Positions 23,451 through 36,261 are shown, numbered from the stretch's first letter. The stretch is 64,000 nt of DNA from Hyparrhenia diplandra (GCA_015847255.1 JADLZK010011568.1:186001-250000); one strand, 5' to 3'. Notes: a model not told the origin generated them from the sequence alone. Numbers and translations are program-made.

Positions 23451-23881
23451 GCTAATTCTTGAGGTGGCATTCTATATGCTCTCCTGGATATTGGGGCGGT
23501 TCCTGGTTTTAGATCAATTCTGAACTCCACATCTCTATCTGGCGGTAAACCAGGTAAATCTTCTGGAAACACATCCGGAAATTCACAAACTACTGGAATA
23601 TCCTTTATCTCCTTAACAGATGTAGCACAGATTCTCTCAACAGCCCTCTTAGGAATGGGGAGTTGAATCAGAAGTTGAGAATTGCTATCGGGTATATTTA
23701 CCCTTATTGTTCTATTCAAAACATCGATGACAGCCCCATGCTGATACATCCAATTCATACCCAGGATCACATCTATATCTTGATCCTTTAGAATTATCAT
23801 ATTAGTGGAAAAATCATGTCCACCTAATCTTATAGGTACTTGTTGTACCATTTCTTTAGTACTCATACGCCCCCAAAGCAT
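23447..23881 (-). pseudogene. Gypsy protease end and RT start
   Basis: DVILGMNWMYQHGAVID marks the protease C-terminal part. FPDVFPEDLPGLPPDRDVEF and RIDLKPGTAPISRRAYRM mark the linker into RT. The upstream protease active site is interrupted by frame changes at 23880-24000. Confidence 0.8.
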
Positions 23882-24059
23882 TGTATAAAGAAATTATCTT
23901 TTGTTTCCCCAATTGGTATTTCATGCTTGATGGCAAAAGTTCTATTGATGAATGTATGAGATGCTCCGAGAATCAAACAATGTAACTGAGGGGTGATTGG
24001 CAATGTGAAACATACCCATCATAACGGGTTCTCCTGCGGTATTTCATCAACATTCGTAT

Positions 24060-26094
24060 AAAACACCCGCCCAGTCTTCTTCTCAACTTTACCCTTCCGA
24101 GCATTCGCCCATGGCTGTTCTTGTTCGGTGGCTGGCGACTTCCGATGCTATTTGAAAATTGGGATTAAACCTCCGAGGATTGGGGCATTCTCGGGAATAG
24201 TGTCCAAAGCTTTGCCACGGTTAAAAGCAGATAGGACTACCTTGGCCTTGTGGAGCGGGGAGTTCGAATGCCGGGAGCATTCGGGCCGACGGGGATAAGG
24301 AAAAGTTGCAAAGCAGCCGAGGCGACAAATGGTCGCGCCCTAGGCCAAAAAACAGCGTGGTGGACGATAGTGAGGCCGATAGAGAGGATGATAATGATTC
24401 ACCGGATGATAAATCACCCTCTGACGCTTCTTATTCCCTCCAGAAAATCCAGAAGATACATTTTTCTTCTTATTCTTGATCTCCTTGTGTTGACGATATT
24501 TTTCTTCAGCATTGAGTGCCATATTGACCACCTCATGATAGGTGTGCGTGGCACGTGTAGTCATCATTGTGCGAAGCTTCATGTTTAAACCACGTAAGAA
24601 CCACTCCTTTCTCTTTGCACCGTACTAACATGCTCCGGAGCATACCGAGAAAGATGATTAAACCGGCCAACATACTCCATAACCGACCGATCCCCTTGTT
24701 TCAACTCAATAAATTCCGTTAACTTCTTGGCCATCACACCTTCGGGTATATAATGTGCACGGAAAGCTTCCCCGAAACTCGGCCAAGTCACTTGGTGTCC
24801 GGCTGGCCGCATGGCGAAAAAGTTGCCCACCAAGCTCCCGCAAAGACCCTAAACCTGTTGAGTCGCAAAATGGGGCTTCGATAGGTGGTGAATTCCATAA
24901 GCTCAAACTTTTGCTCCATAGTACGGAGCCACCATCGACCTCCAAAGGTTCATTTGCTCTTGAAAAGATTGGGGGCCTAGTGTCGGTGAAATCTGGATAT
25001 GAATTTTTCTTTTTTATCATTCCGACGACCATTGTTCTCTTGGTTACTATTTTGACTATTATGTGCCACTTCTCGCATCAAACGACTATTTTTCTCGTAG
25101 TGGCTTGGACCAAAGCGGCTATGGCATCGGCCGGTTATCAGAACTTTGTGGTGGACCAGGAAGGAACAGCCCTTGAACCGCTAGCATTGGACCGAGGCAT
25201 CCATTTACAAACAAACCGACTTTATTCATTAATTTACATATAACTTTCTAAAAGTTACTACAACACACCAAACCGGTTCCTTATTTATTATACAATCCAC
25301 GTACTAGACAGGACCATCCAACCCACTAAGTTTTTCACACTAAAACTATGTTGCATATATAACAACATCCTCACAACCACTCAACCATCATTCTCATTGT
25401 CCTGGTAGTGCTCTACCTCCTCTGGTTCTTCTTCTTCACCATCACTAGGTGGTGCTATCTCTTCATTTCCTGCTTTTTCCTCATTCTCATCTTCTACAAC
25501 ACCTCCTTCATCCTCAACCTCTCCATACTGGTGGTTCTGATGGATGGCTTCATGTAAATTGGCGTTGTAAGCTTCCAAACCTTGCCCCTGAGCTTCTAAG
25601 GCATGAATACGCTGGATGGCTAGTATCATGTCTTGCCTTTCAAACTCCCTTTCATGAAGTATATTGAATACAACTTGACGACATTCTTCATAGTCCAAAT
25701 CACGCCGCTCCACTTCACCTTGCGCATCACCAACTGTAAGGTAGCATCCTCATTGGCTCTAGTAACCTCGTCAACTCTTCGGTGAGCATTCCTACTTCAG
25801 CTTGAAGATCAACAATCTGCGGGGTGCCTTACGCTCTAGCTCTGTTTGCTTTTGCCAATTCTTTAGTAAGCCTTTGTATCTCGGTGACAAATTGGGCCTA
25901 CTATTGCCGCCGCTAGCACCATCATTCCTTGGAGCAAGTTGGTGTCGAGGAACTCCTTTGGGTCCCGTCTTCTTTGTTGGGGTCCGCTTAGTACGGGCCA
26001 TCCTATAGAAAGGAAAGATTGGATTAAAGGATGGATCAAGGAGATTATCAAAGGTTAGCAAGCATAGGATTGATATACTTAACCCAAACCTCAT
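24060..26094 (-). pseudogene. Gypsy gag and zinc knuckle
   Basis: The N-terminus near 26000 reads MARTKRTPTKKTGPKGVP, then an acidic region (25500-25381), then a capsid core with WPSFGEAFRAHYIPEGV and MAKKLTEFIELKQGDRSVME (24790-24640). A zinc knuckle follows at about 24235-24190. The second knuckle cysteine is read as Arg because of a CAG to CGG change on the plus strand at 24218-24220. Several frame changes break the gag frame. Confidence 0.75.
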
Positions 26095-26355
26095 TTAAGG
26101 GGAAAGTGATTAACAAGTTGATTAAGCATGATGCATGAATCGAACTTACTTAAACTATGCTTAAAACGAAACTTATTATATAGGGCAATATGATATGTTA
26201 CTCCACTACAAAACATTTAAATTATAAGAAAAGATTTACAAATTGATTCAAGATAAGATATAAGCAATTTGGACCAAATTAAGAATTTAAATTAATTTGA
26301 CTCAAATCTTTTTGAAGTTTTGTAAAATAATACTACAAGAATCGTTAATGATCAT

Positions 26356-26365
26356 GCTCGTACCA
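26356..26365 (-). other. Gypsy primer binding site (tRNA-Met type)
   Basis: Minus strand TGGTACGAGC lies seven bases inside the 5' LTR. The canonical plant initiator tRNA-Met site is TGGTATCAGAGC; here TCAG has become CG, so two bases are missing. Confidence 0.7.
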
Positions 26366-26372
26366 ACTGTAA

Positions 26373-29300
26373 TGTAACCTCCTAAATTACAGGGGCCCAC
26401 ATGCACTTATCATCGTCATTAAGACCTCGATCATTATGCACGAGTTCCCAATAATCTAGAAAGTGCTATTAATCTTCGAACGGGATCTCATTAACAAATC
26501 ACTCCAAGTATTACAACACTTTATTCAAATACATCGAGTAGTACGACGGAAGGTTTACATAACCATAATTTTACAAATCATTTGTTCAAATACACAAACT
26601 TAAGTATCATTATTACAAGCGATATTATTGGAGTAACATTATACATATAAACACCGACAACCCCGCCCGAGGGTTCAACTCTACTCTTCCTCTTCTTCCC
26701 GGTACACCGTCATGCGGCCAGGGGACCAAAACAAGCCTCCGCTCATGACCAGCTCCCGCAACAAGGGTCAAAGAACCCCGAGTACGGGAGTACTCAACAA
26801 GACTTACCCGACTAAAGAAAACAGGGGAAGACTCAGGAATGCTGGTATTAGGAGTCAAGGTAAGGCTTAAGCAAGAATCAAGAATTCTTTTGAGAGAAAA
26901 GCTTACTAAGTGAATCCTTACTTTCAATATTTTACTTCATTATTAGTAGCTCAAATACTCTAGGTTATCCTATTCTAGAGTAAACATATTCTCTTATTCC
27001 AACTCTCTTTTCTCAAAACATAATTTATCATTTACTACGATGAATGGGCGTAAGAACGGGTCTCCATAACCGAGAAGCAACGGCGATTCATGAACCGATT
27101 ATACCCAGCTGGGGATCCCTAACCACACGACATATGTAGTACCCAAACTTGCATATATCAACCTTTTCTCAGATTTGTCCAAAACGGGAACGAGGCTCGC
27201 GCCACCCGAGAGCACAAGACTCCACCTCCCTACCCCGCCCTAATGACGGTTTGACCAAGAGGGTGGGTACACGCTACTCCCGCCATCTCTCCACTCCCAA
27301 AGGCGTGGTTGCCATTCTCGATTTGGCTCCACCGAGATCCGCTTACGTAAGTATGTGGCTAGTTAGGGTCGACCGATCGGTGTGATCGCCGGTCGACGTG
27401 TTTTTGCCGAAGGCCTCAGCGTATTTTGCGTTCAAAAGTCCCGAACTTAACAATCCAAACAACGGACGGTCCTTAAACGACCAACACGGGACAAGCACGC
27501 CTAGGTATCCCGCCGGCTTTCAACCTACGTCCCGTCCGATCTCAAATTCATCACTACATCTCTTTCTTTTCCAAAAACAGTACCATCTTCTCAAATAAAC
27601 CATTTTGATGAAAAACTTAACTAATTAAGCGAGGGGCTAAGCATCACTAAACATTTTCGAAATAAACCGGTTAACAAGGATGGTATTGAATTAAATAAGG
27701 ATGGTAATGCAAAGAATTAGGTTATCACTCAACTCCTAATTACTTAATGCAACATAGCATAGACATAAGTGATATAAAACTTTTAAAACATCAAGGATGG
27801 GTTTAATGAAACCGGGGCTTGCCTTCGTTGGACGATCCGGAACTCGGGGTCAACACCACAACTATAGAAATCCTCTTCAAAAGAACAACCCTCCTCAAAG
27901 AATGGCTCACTTTTTAACAATCTCGGTCTCGTTCACTACACGAAATAATGGATGCCTCAACATGATGCCATATAATTAAATATGATGCTTGCGGGTGCAT
28001 GAAATGATAAACACGGGAAGGTAACTTTATTTCACGATAAAGTTGCAACCCAACAAAACCAACTTGTTGAACTACTCTAAAGATATCATCACCATTGCCT
28101 AAGGAGTTCTCAAGGACCATCTTATAAAGATAAAATCTAAGATTCACAAAACAACCCCGAAGTCACACAAAACCTAATTTATTTGACTCAAAGCAAATTA
28201 TGAATCACATAAAATAATAGGGCATGAAATAATAAATATTTTAATTTTCTCTAAACAAGCTCAAAATTTTTGTACAGGTAGGTCATGTCATAAAAACAGT
28301 ACCAAAATAATTTTCATGATTTTTGGATAAATAAAATAATTATTAAAAATCAAGGAAGATGCATTTTTCAATTAAAATTTGCATTTTTAAATCATGCAAA
28401 AACTACTCAAAATCAAAGTTTCAAATTTTTCATGGATTCATATACTCATAAGAAGCTTCTACAAAAATTTTCAGAATTTTTAAAGCTAAACTTGAATTTA
28501 TATGAAATTTACAAAATCGGGTACTATTCAAAAGTAAAGAAAATAGATAAAACAAGTTTTAAAAAAATAAACCCTCGGGCCGATTCCAGCCCGTTATCCC
28601 GTTGGCCCAACACTGTGTGGCCCAGCCTGCTGCTACAGTAGCAGGCCGGCCAAACCCGGCCGACCAGCGGCCGGCCGCTGCGGCGGCGGGCGGTTGGCCG
28701 GTGAGCTTCGCCGGGCGATGAGGTCTCCGGCGACGCGGCTTGGCTCTACGTGATCCCCTCGACCTCGCGGACCTCATGGCACCCGGTAACCCGAGACCTG
28801 GGGCACGGCGGCAACCATACCGACGGCCATGGCGGGCACGGGCGGCGCGGCGACGGCGGCAACGGCCAACGGGGCTTTCCCGCCGACGGCGAGGACACCG
28901 GCGACTCGGCACCATCGGGTGAACCCGAGCCCTCGCTTAATTGAGCCTAAACGACCCCCTACGCGACGCGCTACGCGCGGGCGGCGGAGCGGCAACGCGG
29001 AGCTCGTCGGCGTCCGACGTTCCGGCGACCACGGCGCGGCTACGACCCAACGGACAAGACGAGTGCGGGCAGAGAGCTCACCTGCAGTGCGCGCGCACGA
29101 TTTGGACGGAGAAGAGGCGGAGGATGGTCGGTAGCGGTGGCGGCGGCGGCAAGTGTTCCCCGGTGGCAACGATGGCGTTCCGGCGGCTCCTCGTGGGGCA
29201 AACACAAAACCGACGAGCGCATCATGACCACAGCGTCAAGGCGACCCAAAGCTCTAGATGGTTGGCCATGTTGCTCACCGTAAACGGTTGTCGACGACGA

Positions 29301-30475
29301 GATGACTCGCGGCGGCGCTCCGGACGGAGATGGAGAAGACGACGGCACGTGAGTTGCTTGGTCGATGAACTACGCCACTAGCTAGCTCAAACGGCGCGCA
29401 ACGGTGGCGAACACGATGGCAAGATCAATTTTGTGGATTGAAGCTCGACGGCGACGGCAACCGAAAGGGGGCGGAGGCGGTTTCGGCGGCCGGAGGAGGA
29501 AGAAAGGGGAAAAGCGGCGCGGCTCCAAGCTTTATAGGGCAAGGGACCATTGGACACGTAGATGGCGACGCCGCGAAGCCGCCCAGGTAGCCGGTGACGA
29601 GCGAGGACGGCCGAAGGCGCGACAACGCCACGGCGACGGCCGGCGACCGCCGGTATGGAGGAAGAACGGGAGTTTCACCGTTCACCGTTAACCCTAAACC
29701 CTAACTTTTCTGTTTTTTTTGATCAAATTCACCCCAAATTTGAAGTGAACTTCAAAAAATTCCAAAAAGTGACTTAGCCTAATTTTTCAAGATCTACAAT
29801 TTTCATAATTGGAAGATTTTCAAAATCAGCCTCTAAATATGACTTTTGAAATGCAGTTCAAAATTTTGAAATTTGAATTCAAAATTACTTTTAAAATCAT
29901 GTAACAACTTGAAAAAAAACTTTGTATATGACTTTTGTTCATCTCAACAAGATCTACAAACTAGCTTTTTGAAAGTTTTTGCAAATTTTGCTTAGATTTT
30001 GAATTATGATTTTTGAATCAAAAGGGGACAAAACCCTAATTTTAGTATTTTCAAAATTACTCTAAATTTTTGAACTAAATTTTGAAAACTCAAAATATCA
30101 ACTTTGTTCAACTTTGAAAACTCTACAAATTTTCTTTAATAACCATACCCAAATTCTTTATAAATTTTGAATAAAAGAAAAAGGGGTAAAATAAAGAATG
30201 GAATTTTAGGGTTTTTGGAGTTCAATTCAAACCCGAATTTGATTCAAATTTCAGATTCCCAACCTATACTATCCAACCATCATCCAACAACACACTTAGG
30301 ATCAAAAACATAAAATAAAATTAAATCCCTCTAAATTTTCTTAAGCACAAACATTCCCTAAAATATAAACTCAATTTTAATTCAATACAAATTTCAAATT
30401 TTCTATTTATGCATGCTTTATGATAATCATGATGACATGGCAAAATTTTAGTTGGTTAACACCAGAGGTGTTACA
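26373..30475 (-). repeat. Gypsy 5' LTR (right copy)
   Basis: Begins TGTAACCTCC and ends GGTGTTACA. Differs from the left LTR mainly at CAG/CTG trinucleotides and in homopolymers. The GC-rich block 28560-29690 matches 18600-19740. Confidence 0.9.
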
Positions 30476-31439
30476 AATACACTTCTATCACTCTCAATCT
30501 CACCAAGAATTCGAGTTATGGATGGAGAGATGAGTGGAGAGGAGTCTCACAAGCTCACTAGCAAGTTAGAGTGTTCAAATGTGCAAGAGAGGGGTCTAGG
30601 AACCGGCCAAATCGATATATATAGACCCTCCCATGAGATGGAGTCGTTGAGCTTTGAAATGGGCATTCTGCGCAGTGACCGGACGCACCGACCGGACTCA
30701 CCAGCGAGTCCGGTCGCGAGTCCGGTCACACCAAATCATGCGTCCGGTCACAACCGACGAACAGCCTGGCCCCACAGCTGACACGCTCCTCCGTGCTTCC
30801 GGTGGTGGTCCGGTGACCACCGGAAGCATCCAGCTTGCCGAGTCCGGTCAATTTGCCCAAAACATGCTCGCCGGGACGCGCATGTACCGGAAAGCGCCCG
30901 GTCCGAAAAGACCGTGCTTCCGGCCACCGCGCCCCGGCCAGATTTTCGGCGTGTTCTTCATGTTGTTGTCGCCCTTTGCTTCAACCTTGCTTCGCCTCTT
31001 GCCATGAGTTGCCAACACGTCGAAGATGATCACGTTATCACTTATGTTAGCATGTCGAACGGTTAGGCAAGAACGAAGTTAGTGCTCTCATGTCCTAAAT
31101 GCATCATGCAAGTTAATTGGACCTAGAAGCACTTCACCAAAGGATTGTCACGGCATCCCCTCTTGATAGTCGGCCATCTATCCTATAATGTGATCACACG
31201 CTCTATCGTGTCTTGATCACCGAAAGAAAACCCTATCAAGTATACCTTTGCCTTGATCTCGGGTTCCTCTCAAGCCGATCACCGAGCTTGACGATCCACC
31301 ACGCCCATCATCATCGCCCATGTTCATGATCATCATGCTCCACGTCATCCACATAATCCTATTTCTCAAGTCACACTTAGAGCAAAGGATTAGCATACAA
31401 GTGTGTCATCAATTTCCAAAACCAAACATAGAGATTTCA
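30476..31439 (-). repeat. Copia 3' LTR, proximal part
   Basis: Rejoins the copia LTR after the nested gypsy element. Holds repeated GTCCGGTC/CCGGACTC motifs (30670-30910) and ends TAGAGATTTCA at 31439. A TATATATAGA sequence at 30618 is a candidate LTR TATA box. Confidence 0.75.
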
Positions 31440-31456
31440 ATCTCCCCTTTTTGGTA
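31440..31456 (-). other. Copia polypurine tract
   Basis: Minus strand CCAAAAAGGGGAGATT immediately before the LTR start TGAAATC. Confidence 0.7.
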
Positions 31457-32500
31457 ATTGATGACAACCAAATTCACAAAGATATGAAATAAAATTCAAT
31501 TGAACTTGAATTGCTTGTCTATAGCATTTTGATCATGAATCATAGTTTGGACAAACATTTCAAGGTTCGGTTTTGGTAGTAGTAGCTCCCCTACATATGT
31601 GTTTCCATGTGTTTGGATCAATTTGGCACATATGTATGGATAGAAATCTTGGGGAGAGATACTAATACCAAAAGAGATGCTAAGGTTCAAGAATGCGGAC
31701 CTTTGAAGCGTGAAACCAATCCTTAGCATCAATATAACTAGACATTCATCAAAACTCAACATACCCCATGAGACCAACATTATAGGCTTAAATGTGAGCA
31801 ATGTCTAGATGCAACCTATGCATGCTAGTTAGTCAATCACCAATCAATTTTTAAAACTAGCATACACCAAGCAATCATGAATATTGAATTTAGATTGCAC
31901 AATGCAACATTTCATTATGATCATGCACATACAAATGCACAAATAGTCTATGAGCTTGCTCCCCTATTTGTGTGATCCTTTCCAACATCTTTGTGACTTA
32001 TTTCTCCCCATTTGTCAACAATTACCAAAAAAGGTGTAAATGAGAGAAATCAAGTCAATCAAAGTATCACATGTGGTCTCATCTAGATCACTTGTCTTAA
32101 CATGTATTCAAGTTTGAACCAAGGACAAGCTTTTTCACACCTCATATGCATAAGGGTTATCTTGCACCATGTTAGAATACACATCATTAGCGTATTTTCT
32201 AGAGTCAACACTAGGATTGCAAGCCTACAAACATGTCATATGCCACCACTAGTTCATAAAAGCATTCAAAGCAATAGTGGTGCCACACATACATTGAAAA
32301 CATTTTATTTTCCATGAATGAGCCTATTAAGCATGCATCATGGCTAGATGCACTAACAAGTCCTTAGCATAATATGAATGCCATGACAAACAACTTTTAC
32401 CTTGGGTTTGTCGAAGGAGAGGCATGTCATATATAAGTGGGGTGCATCAACTCAAGTTGGAGAAGTCAATAATGTTCAATTCTCCCTTCAAAGATGCAAA
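31457..32500 (-). other. Non-coding tail of the copia element
   Basis: AT-rich sequence between the end of RNase H and the polypurine tract. Short ORFs only; no envelope-like gene recognised. Confidence 0.5.
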
Positions 32501-34433
32501 ATCTTTTCTCATCAAGTGGCTTGGTGAATATGTCGGCTAGTTGATCTTCGTGCCAATGCCCATGATACAAATGTCACCCTTTTGTTGATGATCTCTTATG
32601 AAGTGGTGTCTAATGTCAATGTGCTTTTTATTCTTGGATGTTGAACCGGATTTTGAGTCATCTTTCTAGCACTTTCATTGTCACAGAACAATGGAACCTT
32701 GTCAAATTTGAATCCAAAATCCCTCAAGGTTGACCTCATCCAAAGCAATTGAGTGCAACAACTTCCCGCACTAATGTATTCGGCTTCGGCGGTAGAGAGA
32801 GCAACACTATTTTGCTTCTTTGAAGACCATGATACTAGTGACCTTCCAAGGAATTGACATGTGCCACTTGTGCTCATTCTATTTATCTTGCATCCTCCAT
32901 AATCGAATCGAATATATATCCAATTAGCTCAAACTTGGATCCCTTTGGATACCCTAGTCCAACATCTTGTGTGCCCTTCAAGTACCTCAAAATTCTCTTT
33001 GTTGCCTTGAGGTGACTTTTCTCTTGGATCGGATTGATATCTAGCACACATGCCCACACTAAATGCTATGTTCGGTCTTGATGCGGTTGCATAGAGCAAA
33101 CTACCAATCATGGACCTGTACTTCTTTTGTTCAACCATATCACCACTAGGGTCGGGGGTCTAAGCTTCCATTGGTTGCCATAGGTGTGGACATTGACTTG
33201 GCATCTTGTAGATCAAACTTCTTGATCATGTCTTTGATGTACTTGCCTTGACTAACAAGTGTGCCATTCTTCAATTGCTTGATTTGAAGTCCAAGAAAGA
33301 ATGTGAGCTCTCCAAGCATTGACATTTCAAACTCATTGGCCATCATCTTAGCAAACTCTTCACAAAACACTTGGTTGGTTGACCCAAAGATAATGTCATC
33401 AACATATATTTGCAACACAAACAAGTCATTCCCAATCTTCTTGGTGAAGAGAGTGGTGTCCACCATGCCCATCTTGAACCCTTTAGAGAAGAGAAAAATC
33501 TCTCAACCTCTCATACCATGCTCTAGGTGCTTGTTTCAATCCATACAAGGCCTTCTTCAACTTGTACACATGGTTGGGATACTTCTCATCTTCAAATCCC
33601 GGTGGTTGTTCAACATATACCAACTCATTGATGAAGCCATTCAAGAATGCACTCTTCACATCCATTTGATAGAGCTTGATATCATGTGCACATACATAAG
33701 CAAGCAAGATTCTAATTGCTTCAAGTCTAGCAACTGTTGCATAGGTCTCTCCAAAGTCAAGACCCTCTACTTGTGAGTATCCTTGAGCTACTAGCCTTGC
33801 CTTGTTTCTAACAACAATTCCATCTTGATCTTGCTTGTTCTTGAAGACCCACTTGGTTCCAATCACATTGTAGTCCTTTGGCCTTTCCACCAATTCCCAT
33901 ACATCATTTCTCTTCAAGTTGTTCAACTCTTCATGCATAGCATTAATCCAATCTTTCTTTTTCAATGCCTTCTCAATATTCTTTGGCTCTTCTTGAGATA
34001 CAAATGCATGGTGAGCACAAAAGGATGCCAATCTTCCTCTTGTAATCACTCCACTATTGATGTCACCAACAATTTGATCAAGTGGATGATCTCTTGCAAT
34101 GTTGGATGGTTGCATCACTTGCACTTGATGACTAGGGTGAGTAGGTGAACTAGCTTGTTGCTCTTGAACTTCATCTTGAGTACCACTAGTGCTTGCTTCA
34201 TTTGCATCAATCTCAATGGTAGTGGTAGTCGATGGAGTATCATTATCATCAACTTGTCTTGGCCGAATGTCACCAACATCCATGTTTCTCATTGCATTCT
34301 CTAAGTTGGAACCACTCACATCATCATGATTTTCAACTTCACTTTGAGATCCTTGGGTTTCATCAAATTCAACATCATGAACCTCTTCAAGTTGACCACT
34401 ACCCAAGTTCCATACTCTATAAGCGAGGTGCAA
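32500..34433 (-). pseudogene. Copia polyprotein 3' part: RT and RNase H
   Basis: 34433-33483 holds the pre-RT linker (AYRVWNLGSG, EVHDVEFDE) and RT start (WVFKNKQDQDG, QMDVKSAFLNGFINELVYVE, QPPGFED). 33472-33146 holds LQIYVDDIIFGSTN and FLGLQIKQLKNG. 33138-32929 holds MIGSLLYATASRPNIAFSVG. 32877-32596 holds the RNase H core (VALSTAEAEYISAG). Frame changes near 33480, 33140, 32900 and 32600 make it non-functional as written. Copia order (integrase before RT) cannot be checked because the upstream part is missing. Confidence 0.85.
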
Positions 34434-35215
34434 GGGTGGTCGGCTAGGTCAAACACTGACAAATGGCACTGGCCTAAACGGTGTAGCTTAGAGAGTTGTA
34501 CTATGAAGAAAACCAAATTAGCGACGGAGAAGATAGGAGAGCGAGGCTCCTAGCCAAAGACGCGCAGGAGTGCGGCCACCCCGCAGAAGCCCGCCACCAC
34601 CCAGGAGTCACCTTCCTCACGCAACCTTTCAAGGAGGCGTTGTGTGGTAGCCCCCGCAGCAGCTCCATCGAACGAGCGCCTGTTCCGCTCCTTCCAGACG
34701 ACCCAAGGGACGAGCAAGACGGTGGAGTCAAATGCACGTCTGACCTCCTAAGGAGCCATGGCACGTGTCGTAAGCCACTAGTCGACGAGCGTGGAGTCCA
34801 GTGAGGGGGCCTAGGTAGTCGAGGCCGACGCGTGGATGTAATCAGGTGCCAGAGCTGTCTGGGTGAAGACGGGGACGCTGGCAAGTGGTCGATGGTCTCG
34901 CCGTCCCGGGTCGCACAATGTACAAGTGGCGCTAGGCTGCAGGCCGTGGCGGAAGCGACGCTCAGCTCTCCAAGGCCGCCCATGCAAAGCCAACCACATG
35001 AAGAACTTGACCTTTGGCGGTGCCGACGCGCTCCACACCTCCTCAGCACCAGCAAGCAAGGTCCTCCTGCGAAAAGAGGCCTCGTGGGCGGAGGAGCTCG
35101 AATATTGCCCGTTCGACGTCCAGCGCCAGATCAGCCGGTCACCCACGCCCTCGTGCAAGTGGACGTCCTGCAACCTCTCCGCCTGCAGATCCATATGCAC
35201 ATGATTTCGTCGATG
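34434..35215 (-). mobile_element. LINE 3' fragment with zf-RVT domain
   Basis: Minus-strand translation gives DRLIWRWTSNGQYSSSSAHE, then VWSASAPPKVKFFMWLALHG and a Cys-rich HGLQPSATCTLCD. This is the zinc-binding domain at the C-terminus of plant LINE reverse transcriptases. Two frames are needed (34811-35200 and 34501-34810). It abuts the truncated copia element, so it may mark the site of that truncation. Confidence 0.75.
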
Positions 35216-36160
35216 ACCGCTGCTGTAGGCGCCCCCTGGACGTCATGTGCATCAGCACATGTGACCACACTGTTTGTTCTCGTGCAAATCATAAACGCAA
35301 CCAGCTTATTTATTTGTTTCGTTCCATAATAAAAATCTTATTTATTTGTAAATCACAGTGGGGGCAAAAACAACAATGAACAATCCACTCCACACGTGTA
35401 CACAGCTGAGAAGTGAACGGTCACACGCCACAGCACGGTACAAATTAAGACACACCAAAACACACGAGACGGGAGCACAGCATTTAGCAGTACACAGCAT
35501 GCATAGGGCACGTCTCATCCTGCTGCTGCTGAAGCCGAATGGGATTCAGCTGTTGAATTCACATCTGCTGCTGCTTTTTATTTGTCTAGTGCTCAGACAG
35601 AGCACAAAGATCTGCATCACGCTCACGCCATCTTATCCACAGCTACATGGCATGATAATCAGATAAACCGAAGCAACGCAAACCGAGAGCATACAGATGC
35701 AAGAAAAGGCATGCATCCATGCCGCCACACACACACACACCCCCCATCTTATCCACAGCTAGATGGCATGATAATCAGATAAACCGAAGCAACGCAAACC
35801 GAGAGCAAGAAAAGGCATGCATCCATGCACACACGAACCAATGAAGCAGACGCGCGCAGAAGCAGAATGATTGAATGAAAAGCAGGGTGAGATGGAAGCA
35901 GCAAGCCGACAATCCTTCCTGCAGTCCAATGAAGGGCCGGGACACACATTCATTTACCTGCAGGAGAGAACAACAAAGGACAGATGGGAAAAAATAATCA
36001 ATCATGCAAATCGGAAGAAATGTGTAATAACTCATCAGCATTCAGTTTTTTTTTCAGGTTAATCATAAATACTACTTGCATTATACTTTCATAAAATGCT
36101 TTATTGTTTGGAGTTAGTTGGATGGCAGAAATTGACAGAATCAAATTTGATTGCATTGTT
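35216..36160. other. Spacer downstream of the NLR, with a 116-bp tandem duplication
   Basis: 35629-35744 and 35745-35838 are near-identical (CATCTTATCCACAGCTA, CAGATAAACCGAAGCAACGC), offset 116 bp and joined by a short AC repeat. The rest is unremarkable and probably contains the distal 3' region of the NLR transcript. Confidence 0.5.
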
Positions 36161-36255
36161 TGCTACAGACAGACTTTTTTTTTTATTAGATAAAGGATGA
36201 ATCATCCGGCCTCTACGTCCGAAGACGTACACAGCCTAGTGCTACAGACAGACTT
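36161..36255 (-). mobile_element. Short LINE/SINE 3'-end insertion with 16-bp target duplication
   Basis: TGCTACAGACAGACTT occurs at 36161-36176 and 36240-36255. The 63 bp between read on the minus strand as a retroposon 3' end, GGCCGGATGATTCATCC, then TTTATCTAATAAAAAA. The A tail shows minus orientation, the same sense as the NLR gene whose stop is at 36262. Confidence 0.8.
36177..36192 (-). promoter_or_regulatory. Candidate polyadenylation signal in the NLR 3' UTR
   Basis: The inserted retroposon tail reads CTAATAAAAAAA in the sense of the NLR gene, giving an AATAAA hexamer about 75 nt after its stop codon. Use is not shown by sequence alone. Confidence 0.4.
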
Positions 36256-36261
36256 GGAATG

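Larger units (their letters stand above)
16416..30475 (-). mobile_element. Ty3/gypsy chromovirus, Tekay/Del type, with 4.1-kb LTRs
   Basis: Two near-identical direct repeats of about 4.1 kb (16416-20522 and 26373-30475) end in TGTTACA/TGTAAC-type termini. The 5.85 kb between them codes on the minus strand, in order, for gag, zinc knuckle, protease, RT, RNase H, integrase and a chromodomain-like C-terminus. The integrase-last order is gypsy; the chromodomain and very long LTRs point to Tekay/Del. A tRNA-Met type primer site lies beside the right (5') LTR and a polypurine tract beside the left (3') LTR. Many small frame changes break the polyprotein. Inserted in the copia 3' LTR. The 5-bp target duplication cannot be read cleanly. 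Confidence 0.9.
15666..34433 (-). mobile_element. Ty1/copia retrotransposon (Sirevirus-like), 5'-truncated, split by a nested gypsy element
   Basis: On the minus strand the order is RT (34433-33146), RNase H (33138-32500), a non-coding tail, a polypurine tract (31440-31456) and a 3' LTR. The LTR starts with TGAAATC (31439) and ends with TTTCA (15666), giving the inverted termini TGAAA/TTTCA. Its 1.7 kb are divided into 15666-16415 and 30476-31439 by the Tekay element. gag, protease, integrase and the 5' LTR are missing: beyond 34433 the sequence changes to a LINE fragment. The conserved LTR end (GGTCCTAATGGCTAGAGGG) and RT/RNase H motifs are those of grass Sireviruses; lineage is from memory of motifs. 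Confidence 0.8.
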
